Assembly (NCBI GenBank): GCA_019115845.1
Contig: DXCU01000065.1
Coordinates: 34,498-98,497 of the forward strand
Reading direction: 5' to 3'
Source: Candidatus Rubneribacter avistercoris
GTDB lineage: Bacteria; Actinomycetota; Coriobacteriia; Coriobacteriales; Eggerthellaceae
Length of the DNA: 64,000 bases
This document shows positions 58,150-64,000 of this stretch, piece after piece; within the stretch, counting starts at the first letter, position 1; every line of letters starts with the position of its first letter. The notes under the pieces are model-generated. The model did no database searches. It saw nothing but the letters and a program-made list of their open reading frames with translations, and was not told the DNA's origin. The translations under genes and the position numbers were made by a program.

Positions 58150-59640
58150 ATGAACGCCGTCAGGGAATCGCAATCGCCGCAGCAGCCGGACGCGAAGGCG
58201 CCGCGCTTCGCCGTCACGCCTTCGTGGGCACGCTGCCTAGCGGCGCTCACAGCCGAGCTGTTCGGCACGTGGCTCACCAACGCGGCGCTCTACCCGCAGT
58301 ACATGGACGTGCTGCCCGCCGCGCGCGACGCGTCGTCGCTTGTGGGCGTGGCGACGCTCGTGGCGTTGGCCGTGTGGGCGCTGCGCAAGCCGGCCTCCCT
58401 CGACGAGCGCTCTATCACGGCGGCGTCCTTCGTGCTGTTTTCGGCGGGCTTCGCGCTCATCGTGCTGGGCATCGTGCAGCAGTCGGCGGCCTTGCTGTTG
58501 GTGGGCGCGTGCGTGCGCTCGGTTGGATCGCGCTGGGTGGTCGTGCTCATGGGCATATCGCTGTGCAAGCTGGGCAAGCGCCCATGCATGCTGTGCATCG
58601 CGTCGGCGTTCGTGGCAAGCTACCTGCTGAGGCTGCCGTTTGGTGGCATGGATTCTACGGTGTCTTTGCTCGTGCTGTTCGTGCTGCCGTTTGCCACCTA
58701 CGCGGCGGTGCGGCCCTTGGCCCTTGAGATGCTGGCGACCATGAAGCGGGCGGTGCCCCCGGTGGAGGCGTCCGTCACCCAGCCTGCGGCTTACCTGCCG
58801 TTCGCCCACGGATTGTTCGTGGCCATCTTCATCTTCCGCATCGCCTACGGTTTCGCGCTCACGTTCGGCGCGGTGGACGGCAATCCGCAGCAGACGTTTT
58901 TCGGTTTGGCTCCGGTGGCCATTTTGCTGGCGATGGCGCTTACCCCCAAGGTGCCGAAGGCCGATGTGCTCTACCAGGCTGCGGCGCTGTTCGTGGTGGG
59001 GGGCTTTTTGGCGGTGGTGGTGCTGGCCGGGCGCGTTCCAAACGATTTGGCGCTGGCGAACGGGCTTCTGTACGCAGGAAGCGAGTGCTTTGACGCGCTC
59101 ATGTGGTTTGCGCTGGCCTCAATCGGCGCGCGCAACGCGGTGAACGCGCTCGCCGTGTTCGCCTGGGGGCGCGCCGCGTCCTCTGCGGGGCTGCTGTGCG
59201 GCGCCACGGTGGGGCACGCCGTGAACGCCGCCCCGGACGCGCTTGCCGTGTCGGCGGGCATCGCGGCGGTGCTCTTCCTGTTCGTGGCCATGAACTTCAC
59301 CGTGCTGAAGCCTTTTGGGTTCCAGGCCACCATCGACGGCGTGCGCGCGACCGAGCCCGTGGCGCCCCTGCCGACCTCGGCGGGTTTGCGGGAGAAGAGC
59401 GCCGCCGTGGCCGCCCGCTGCCGCCTCACCCCGCGCGAGACGGAGCTTCTGGAGCTGTTGGCGCACGGCCGCAACGGCCCGTTCATCCAGGAGAAGCTCG
59501 TGCTGTCGCGCAACACGGTGAAAACCCACGTGGCCAACATCTACGCCAAGCTGGGCGTCCACTCCCAGCAAGAGCTCATCGACCTCGTGGAGCAGGCCGA
59601 CGTCTCCACGGGCGAGGCTGCCCGGCAGCCCGGTTCATGA
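58150..59640 (+). CDS. LuxR-family regulator with multi-helix membrane domain
   Basis: Protein of 496 residues with around ten to twelve hydrophobic helices up to residue 410 and a C-terminal LuxR HTH (LTPRETELLELLAHGRNGPFIQEKLVLSRNTVKTHVANIYAKLGV). ATG 58150 is taken as the start; an in-frame GTG at 58111 is possible. It is divergent from the FAD reductase at 56170-57918. The tRNA genes that follow have their own promoter. Confidence 0.87.
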   Translation: MNAVRESQSPQQPDAKAPRFAVTPSWARCLAALTAELFGTWLTNAALYPQYMDVLPAARDASSLVGVATLVALAVWALRKPASLDERSITAASFVLFSAGFALIVLGIVQQSAALLLVGACVRSVGSRWVVVLMGISLCKLGKRPCMLCIASAFVASYLLRLPFGGMDSTVSLLVLFVLPFATYAAVRPLALEMLATMKRAVPPVEASVTQPAAYLPFAHGLFVAIFIFRIAYGFALTFGAVDGNPQQTFFGLAPVAILLAMALTPKVPKADVLYQAAALFVVGGFLAVVVLAGRVPNDLALANGLLYAGSECFDALMWFALASIGARNAVNALAVFAWGRAASSAGLLCGATVGHAVNAAPDALAVSAGIAAVLFLFVAMNFTVLKPFGFQATIDGVRATEPVAPLPTSAGLREKSAAVAARCRLTPRETELLELLAHGRNGPFIQEKLVLSRNTVKTHVANIYAKLGVHSQQELIDLVEQADVSTGEAARQPGS

Positions 59641-59737
59641 GCGGCGGATGCGGCTTTCGACGTCCTGCGGTGCGGTGCGGCGGCACGCGGCCGGCTCAGT
59701 GGACCTTGGGTTGGACGTGGGTTTCGGATGTTCATCA

Positions 59738-59766
59738 TTGACCGCTCTTGTGCGCCCGGCTACAAT
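59738..59766 (+). promoter_or_regulatory. Promoter of the tRNA-Lys/tRNA-Gln pair
   Basis: TTGACC (59738-59743) and TACAAT (59761-59766) are separated by 17 nt, close to the sigma-70 consensus, and lie 25 nt before the first tRNA. Confidence 0.75.
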
Positions 59767-59791
59767 GTGTACCCGCACATCAAGGCGGCGT

Positions 59792-59867
59792 GGGCCGTTA
59801 GCTCAGTTGGTAGAGCAGGGGACTTTTAATCCCAAGGTCGCGGGTTCGATTCCCTCACGGCCCACCA
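59792..59867 (+). tRNA. tRNA-Lys (TTT anticodon)
   Basis: A 76-nt cloverleaf with encoded CCA. The acceptor GGGCCGT pairs with ACGGCCC; the D arm has GCTCAGTTGGTAGAGC; the anticodon loop is CTTTTAA with TTT at 34-36; the T arm is GCGGGTTCGATTCCCTC-like. All parts are canonical. Confidence 0.95.
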
Positions 59868-59908
59868 TTTACCCCGCCGGTTGTGCGCAGCCTTCGGGCA
59901 GTTTACGC

Positions 59909-59982
59909 TGGGCCATCGTCCAACGGCAGGACTCTGGATTTTGGTTCCAGCTATCCAGGTTCGAATCCTGGTGGCCCAGCCA
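59909..59982 (+). tRNA. tRNA-Gln (TTG anticodon)
   Basis: A 74-nt cloverleaf with encoded CCA. Acceptor TGGGCCA pairs with TGGCCCA; anticodon stem CTGGA/TCCAG closes the loop TTTTGGT, giving TTG at 34-36; the T arm contains GGTTCGAATCC. It lies 41 nt after tRNA-Lys and is probably co-transcribed. Confidence 0.95.
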
Positions 59983-60365
59983 TTTCGCCGGCGAACCCCT
60001 CCGCTTCCTCATCGCGTTTGCGCGCGGTGGAATGCGGAGAAAACGCGCACGGCGCTCAATCGGCGCTTGACCTAACAGGGGAAAGCGCTAGAATGGAACA
60101 CCGTTCAAGGCGGACCGTCCTCGTAAAAGGGCGGCATCTCCCGCCGAAGCCGACAAGGCGGCTGCGCATCGCGCGAATACCTGGCGGTCCCGCTTCCATG
60201 CGCGGACTGCGCGGCATCAGACCGCGGGCCTGGCAAGCAGGTGCATTCGAACCAACAAGGTTTGTTGGCATTGTGCGCTCGTTCAAATTTTTCCCCACAT
60301 CTTCTAAAAAATTTGGTATCATGCTGGATTGCTGCTTACTGACGACCTGCTTTGAAGGAGCACTT
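59983..60365 (+). promoter_or_regulatory. Leader and promoter region of the infA-rplQ operon
   Basis: An extended -10 box TGG-TATCAT (60314-60322) lies about 45 nt before infA. A 7-3-7 perfect stem CCAACAA/TTGTTGG is at 60252-60268, and GCGC-rich sequence fills the rest. No gene was found. Confidence 0.5.
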
Positions 60366-60584
60366 TTGAGCAAAGAAGACGTGATCGAGCTTGAGGGAAC
60401 CGTCCTGGAGGCGCTGCCGAACGCTATGTTTAGGGTGGAGCTCGAAAACGGGCACAAGATATTGGCCCACATCTCCGGCAAAATGCGCATGCACTACATC
60501 AAGATCCTTCCGGGGGACAAGGTGACGGTGGAGCTGTCCGTCTACGACCTGAACCGCGGGCGCATCACGTACCGTTTCAAGTAG
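60366..60584 (+). CDS. infA: Translation initiation factor IF-1
   Basis: Protein of 72 residues, the standard length, with [25 protein letters not shown] and [19 protein letters not shown], the OB-fold signature of IF-1, which binds the ribosomal A site. The start is a TTG at 60366 preceded by GAAGGAG; no ATG is available in frame at this point. It opens the ribosomal protein operon. Confidence 0.95.
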   Translation: MSKEDVIELEGTVLEALPNAMFRVELENGHKILAHISGKMRMHYIKILPGDKVTVELSVYDLNRGRITYRFK

Positions 60585-60651
60585 CGAAAACTCTCACCAG
60601 CGGCTGGGTGTGAACGATAGAACGAGAACGCATAACCGAAAGGAAATGATT

Positions 60652-60765
60652 ATGAAGGTACGTCCTTCGGTCAAGAAAATGTGCGACAAGTGCAAGATCA
60701 TCCGACGCCATGGCAAGGTGCTCGTCATCTGCGAGAACCCGCGCCACAAGCAGCGTCAGGGCTAG
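60652..60765 (+). CDS. rpmJ: Ribosomal protein L36
   Basis: Protein of 37 residues, [20 protein letters not shown] and so on, with the zinc-binding C-x2-C...C...H pattern (CDKC, CENPRH). Length is standard. AAAGGAAATGATT precedes the ATG. Confidence 0.97.
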   Translation: MKVRPSVKKMCDKCKIIRRHGKVLVICENPRHKQRQG

Positions 60766-60786
60766 GAAGAAAGAGGAGATTGCAGC

Positions 60787-61155
60787 ATGGCACGTCTTGT
60801 TGGTGTCGACCTTCCTCGCGACAAGCGCATTGAAGTCGGCTTGACCTACATCTACGGCATCGGCCTGACCACCTCCAAGAAGATCTTGGCGGAGACGGGC
60901 ATCAACCCCGACACGCGCACGAACGACCTCACCGAAGAGGAGCTTGTGAAGCTGCGCGACTACATCCAGGCGAACATCAAGGTGGAGGGCGACCTGCATC
61001 GCGAGGTTTCCCAGAACATCAAGCGTCTTATGGAGATCGGCTGCTACCGTGGCCTCCGTCATCGTCGCGGCCTGCCCGTTCGCGGTCAGCGCACGCACAC
61101 GAACGCTCGCACCCGCAAGGGTCCGCGCAAGCAAATCGGCGGCAAGAAGAAGTAA
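60787..61155 (+). CDS. rpsM: Ribosomal protein S13
   Basis: Protein of 122 residues. [20 protein letters not shown], the helix-two-turn-helix region [20 protein letters not shown] and the basic tail [21 protein letters not shown] are typical. It lies on the head of the 30S subunit. AGGAGA precedes ATG 60787. Second ribosomal protein gene after rpmJ in the conserved order. Confidence 0.97.
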   Translation: MARLVGVDLPRDKRIEVGLTYIYGIGLTTSKKILAETGINPDTRTNDLTEEELVKLRDYIQANIKVEGDLHREVSQNIKRLMEIGCYRGLRHRRGLPVRGQRTHTNARTRKGPRKQIGGKKK

Positions 61156-61167
61156 GGGAGCAGACAA

Positions 61168-61566
61168 GTGGCAGCTAAGAAAAACGTGCGCACGCGCATC
61201 AAGCGTTCCGAGCGTAAGAACATCGCCGTCGGCGCTGCGCATATCAAGTCGACGTTCAACAACACCATCGTGAGCATCACCGATCCCCAGGGCAATGTGA
61301 TCTCCTGGCAGTCCGCCGGCACGGTGGGCTTCAAGGGCTCGCGCAAGTCCACGCCGTTCGCGGCGCAGATGGCCGCCGAGGCCGCTGCCAAGACGGCCAT
61401 GGAGCACGGCCTGCGCAAGGTGTCCGTGTTCGTGAAGGGCCCCGGCTCGGGCCGCGAGACGGCCATCCGCTCCCTTCAGGCCACCGGTCTGGAGATTGCC
61501 AGCATTCAGGATTGCACACCCATCCCGCACAACGGTTGCCGTCCGCGCAAGCGTCGTCGCGTGTAG
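61168..61566 (+). CDS. rpsK: Ribosomal protein S11
   Basis: Protein of 132 residues with [34 protein letters not shown] and the C-terminal [12 protein letters not shown], all diagnostic of S11 on the 30S platform. The start is GTG 61168 after AAGGGAG. Confidence 0.97.
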   Translation: MAAKKNVRTRIKRSERKNIAVGAAHIKSTFNNTIVSITDPQGNVISWQSAGTVGFKGSRKSTPFAAQMAAEAAAKTAMEHGLRKVSVFVKGPGSGRETAIRSLQATGLEIASIQDCTPIPHNGCRPRKRRRV

Positions 61567-61585
61567 CTGAAAGGATCGAAGTATT

Positions 61586-62212
61586 ATGGCTCGTTACACT
61601 GGAGCGGACTGCCGTCTGTGCCGCCGCGAGGGCGCGAAGCTCTTCCTCAAGGGTGATCGCTGCTACACGGAGAAGTGCGCGATGGAGCGCCGCAACTACG
61701 CGCCGGGCGAAGCCGGCAAAAAGCGCGTCAAGGAAAGCGAATACCGCACGCAGCTGCGCGAGAAGCAGAAGACCAAGCGCATCTACGGCGTGATGGAGAA
61801 GCAGTTCCGTCACTACTACGACATGGCGAACCGCCAGCAGGGCATCACGGGCGAGAACCTGCTGCGCATCCTGGAGAGCCGTCTGGACAACGTGGTGTAC
61901 CGCCTGGGCTTCGCGAAGTCCCGTGCGGAGGCTCGCCAGCAGGTGCGTCATGGCCACATCACCGTGAACGGCCGCCGCGTCGACATCCCGTCGTTCCGCG
62001 TCCGTCCCGGCGAGCTGGTGGCCGTGGCCCCCAAGGCCAAGGACATGCTCGTCATCAAAAGCGCGCTCATCTCCAACGAGCGCGTGCAGGTGCCGGCGTG
62101 GCTTGAGGTTGACATCGAGAAGCTCCAGGGCAGCGTTCTCTCGCTTCCGCAACGCGACCAGATTGATCTGGACATTCGCGAGCAGCTCATTGTCGAGCTC
62201 TACTCGAAATAA
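61586..62212 (+). CDS. rpsD: Ribosomal protein S4, zinc-binding type
   Basis: Protein of 208 residues. The N-terminus carries four cysteines (DCRLCRREG... and ...[13 protein letters not shown]) expected to hold zinc, the C+ form of S4. The S4 RNA-binding domain follows ([45 protein letters not shown]). It is a primary 16S rRNA binder. Confidence 0.97.
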   Translation: MARYTGADCRLCRREGAKLFLKGDRCYTEKCAMERRNYAPGEAGKKRVKESEYRTQLREKQKTKRIYGVMEKQFRHYYDMANRQQGITGENLLRILESRLDNVVYRLGFAKSRAEARQQVRHGHITVNGRRVDIPSFRVRPGELVAVAPKAKDMLVIKSALISNERVQVPAWLEVDIEKLQGSVLSLPQRDQIDLDIREQLIVELYSK

Positions 62213-62241
62213 TCGCTGCAGAGTAAGGAGGCTCACCTCAC

Positions 62242-63192
62242 ATGACGGAGTTCATGAGGCCTACGGTAACAACGGAAGAAGTCAACGACACCGTCGCGCG
62301 TTTCGTCGTGGAGCCGCTCGAGCGCGGGTACGGTTACACGCTGGGCAACTGCATGCGTCGCGTGCTGCTGTCCTCCTTGGACGGCGCGAAGGCTACTGCC
62401 ATCCAGATCGAGGGCGTGCAGCATGAGTTCACCACGGCCGAGGGCGTCATCGAGGACATCACCGACATCGTGCTGAACGTGAAGGGGCTTGTCTTCTCCG
62501 CGCTCAACGATGACATCGAGGAGGCCACGGCGCACGTGTCGGCCGAGGGTCCCTGCACGGTGACGGGTGCCGACCTTGACATCCCGACCGAGTTCACGCT
62601 GGTCAACCCCGAGCACGTCATTGCGACGGTTGCCGACGGCGGCCAGCTGGACATGACGGTGCGCATTGGCGTGGGCCGCGGTTACGTGTCCGCCGAGCGC
62701 AACAAGCGCACGGAGGATCCCATCGGGGTCATCCATGTGGACTCGCTGTTCTCGCCGGTCCGTCGCTGCACGCTCAACGTCACCGACACCCGCGTTGGCC
62801 AGCGGACCGACTACGACAAGCTGGTGCTGGAGGTGGAGACGGACGGCAGCATCACGCCGACCGAGGCCATCTGCCGCGCGTCCAACATCGTGAACCAGTA
62901 CATGGGCGCTTTCCTGAGCCTGTCCGACATGGCCGACGAGGAAGAGGGCGAGGTTCCGTCCATCTTCGCGCCGGAGGGCCAGGAGTCCAACGCCGAGCTG
63001 GACAAGCAGATCGAGGATTTGGATCTGTCCGTCCGTTCGTACAACTGCCTGAAGCGCGCCGGTATCCACTCGGTGCGCCAGCTGGTCGAGTTCTCCGAGA
63101 ACGACCTGCTGAACATTAGGAACTTTGGTGCGAAGTCCATCGAGGAAGTGAAGGATAAGCTCATTTCCATGGACCTCAATTTGAAGCTTTAG
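62242..63192 (+). CDS. rpoA: RNA polymerase alpha subunit
   Basis: Protein of 316 residues. The N-terminal assembly domain has EPLERGYGYTLGNCMRRVLLSS; the C-terminal domain has SVRSYNCLKRAGIHSVRQLVEFSENDLLNIRNFGAKSIEEVKDKL, which contacts UP elements and activators. Length is normal. AAGGAGGCTC precedes the start. Confidence 0.97.
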   Translation: MTEFMRPTVTTEEVNDTVARFVVEPLERGYGYTLGNCMRRVLLSSLDGAKATAIQIEGVQHEFTTAEGVIEDITDIVLNVKGLVFSALNDDIEEATAHVSAEGPCTVTGADLDIPTEFTLVNPEHVIATVADGGQLDMTVRIGVGRGYVSAERNKRTEDPIGVIHVDSLFSPVRRCTLNVTDTRVGQRTDYDKLVLEVETDGSITPTEAICRASNIVNQYMGAFLSLSDMADEEEGEVPSIFAPEGQESNAELDKQIEDLDLSVRSYNCLKRAGIHSVRQLVEFSENDLLNIRNFGAKSIEEVKDKLISMDLNLKL

Positions 63193-63204
63193 GAGAGAGG
63201 TATC

Positions 63205-63846
63205 ATGCGACACAACTACAAGGGCCGCAAGCTGGGGACGGACTTCGCCCACACCAAGGCCATGAAGAAGAGCTTGGTGCAGGCCCTGTTCCTCAACGAC
63301 CGCATCAAGACCATCGAGTCGCGCGCCAAGGAGATCCGCCCCGACGTGGACAAGATCATCACCTGGGCCAAGCGCGGCGACCTGCATGCCCGTCGTCTGG
63401 CCATCGCGGCGCTGGGCAACAAGGAGCTTGTGCGCGAGATCTTCGAGAAGGTCGAGCAGGGCATGTGGAAGGACCGTCCGGGCGGCTACACCCGCATCAT
63501 GAAGCTGGGGCCGCGCAAGGGCGACAACGCTCCCATGGTCATCATGGAGCTGGTCACCGAGCCGTGCGTGAAGAAGGCCGACAAGGAGGCCGCTGCCGCT
63601 AAGAAGGCGACGCCGAAGAAGGCCGCCCCGAAGAAGGTGGAGAAGGCCGAGGAGGCTCCGAAGGAGGAGGCCGCTGAGGCCAAGGCCGAGGAGGCTGCCG
63701 CTCCCGCCGAGGAGGTTGCAGAGGCGAAGGCCGGGGAGGCCGCCGTGGAGGCCGAGGCTCCTGCGGAGAAGGCCGCCGAAGAGGCTGCCGAGGTCGAGGA
63801 GAGCGCCGCTCCCGCCGAGGAGGCCAAGGAGGAGAAGGCCGAGTAG
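63205..63846 (+). CDS. rplQ: Ribosomal protein L17 with long Ala/Glu/Lys tail
   Basis: Protein of 213 residues. The first 115 form the L17 core (MRHNYKGRKLGTDFAHTKAM, RRLAIAALGNKELVREIF, GGYTRIMKLGPRKGDNAPMVIMEL). The last ~95 residues are a low-complexity Ala/Glu/Lys extension, first lysine-rich (KKATPKKAAPKK) then acidic. Core-only L17 has about 115-130 residues, so the tail is an addition. Such extensions occur in several actinobacteria; its role is unknown. Confidence 0.93.
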   Translation: MRHNYKGRKLGTDFAHTKAMKKSLVQALFLNDRIKTIESRAKEIRPDVDKIITWAKRGDLHARRLAIAALGNKELVREIFEKVEQGMWKDRPGGYTRIMKLGPRKGDNAPMVIMELVTEPCVKKADKEAAAAKKATPKKAAPKKVEKAEEAPKEEAAEAKAEEAAAPAEEVAEAKAGEAAVEAEAPAEKAAEEAAEVEESAAPAEEAKEEKAE

Positions 63847-63899
63847 CTTTCCCTTGCAATCAAGGAACGAAGGGGCTGTAACAAAAGTCCCCTTTTATG

Positions 63900-63935
63900 A
63901 AAAGCCGAGACCTCGCATCTGGGGTCTCGGCTTTT
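63900..63935 (+). terminator. Terminator after rplQ
   Basis: AAAAGCCGAGACC (63900-63912) pairs with GGTCTCGGCTTTT (63923-63935), a 13-bp perfect stem with a 10-nt loop ending in a T-rich edge. Confidence 0.8.
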
Positions 63936-63968
63936 CGGCTTTTGCGAGGCGCTCAATGAAGGAGAAAG

Positions 63969-64000
63969 ATGGGCAAAAGAGACGATGAAAGTTCTCGGGG
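63969..64000 (+). CDS. Start of an unidentified gene (cut by the window end)
   Basis: ATG 63969 follows GAAGGAGAAAG and opens the frame MGKRDDESSR. Only ten residues are visible, too few to name it. In many bacteria ecfA or truA genes follow rplQ, but the sequence shown does not settle this. Confidence 0.45.
   Translation, partial: MGKRDDESSR

Overview
The window looks like chromosomal DNA from a high-GC, anaerobic actinobacterium of the class Coriobacteriia, most likely Eggerthellaceae (Eggerthella/Gordonibacter-like). The basis is the combination of several Tat-exported, lipobox-bearing FAD reductases of the fumarate/urocanate reductase type, each beside a LuxR-type regulator fused to a multi-helix membrane domain; two DMSO-reductase-family molybdoenzymes; and actinobacterial FhaA/PP2C/RodA homologues. 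No species-level claim is made.

Layout. 1-7,030: end of lysA, a Phd/RelE-type toxin-antitoxin pair, a membrane LuxR regulator with its FAD reductase, and hom. 7,054-7,083: a perfect 30-nt palindrome containing a consensus ParB site (parS). 7,184-7,946: HEPN/MNT toxin-antitoxin pair. 8,272-12,717: zinc-ribbon membrane protein, MarR regulator, DUF5685 protein, J-domain protein and a DnaK paralogue. 12,974-16,074: pantothenate genes panD, panC, panB and a DUF2520 dehydrogenase. 16,410-19,717: a second LuxR/FAD reductase pair. 20,004-23,241: a broken ATPase gene, an inverted repeat, an orphan NrfD-type membrane protein with a GntR regulator and a slipin. 23,271-27,515: a LuxR regulator divergent from a two-gene molybdoenzyme. 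27,860-40,446: a signalling and cell-wall cluster (below). 40,447-42,469: inverted repeats, a small hydrophobic protein gene and an AbiE toxin-antitoxin pair. 42,543-48,146: a second molybdoenzyme operon (catalytic, Fe-S, NrfD, TorD chaperone). 48,210-52,540: AlbA/Schlafen-type regulator, pyrE, HAD phosphatase, HD protein. 52,800-59,640: two tandem divergent FAD reductase/LuxR modules. 59,792-end: tRNA-Lys, tRNA-Gln, then infA-rpmJ-rpsM-rpsK-rpsD-rpoA-rplQ.

The most unusual region is 27,860-40,446. It resembles the actinobacterial rodA-pbpA-pstP-fhaA-fhaB-pknA/B cluster but is remodelled. RodA and a PBP-like transpeptidase domain are fused in one protein, and the transpeptidase motifs are lost (STFE for SxxK, RAS for KTG). 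The kinases carry Sel1 repeats where PASTA domains would be expected. Three paralogous kinases sit in tandem, two of them sharing a 168-bp near-identical 5' block, accompanied by three FHA or FHA-like proteins and one PP2C phosphatase. One kinase has a single membrane span between the kinase and eight Sel1 repeats, the same topology as a PASTA kinase.

A second pattern is regulatory. The orphan NrfD operon and the distant molybdoenzyme operon share the same promoter/operator arrangement (TTGATT, overlapping dyad TGTCG-N2-CGACA, -10 box), and a GntR regulator encoded in the first operon is a natural candidate to bind both. Respiratory-type oxidoreductases here are mostly arranged as one regulator per enzyme, which suggests substrate-specific induction.
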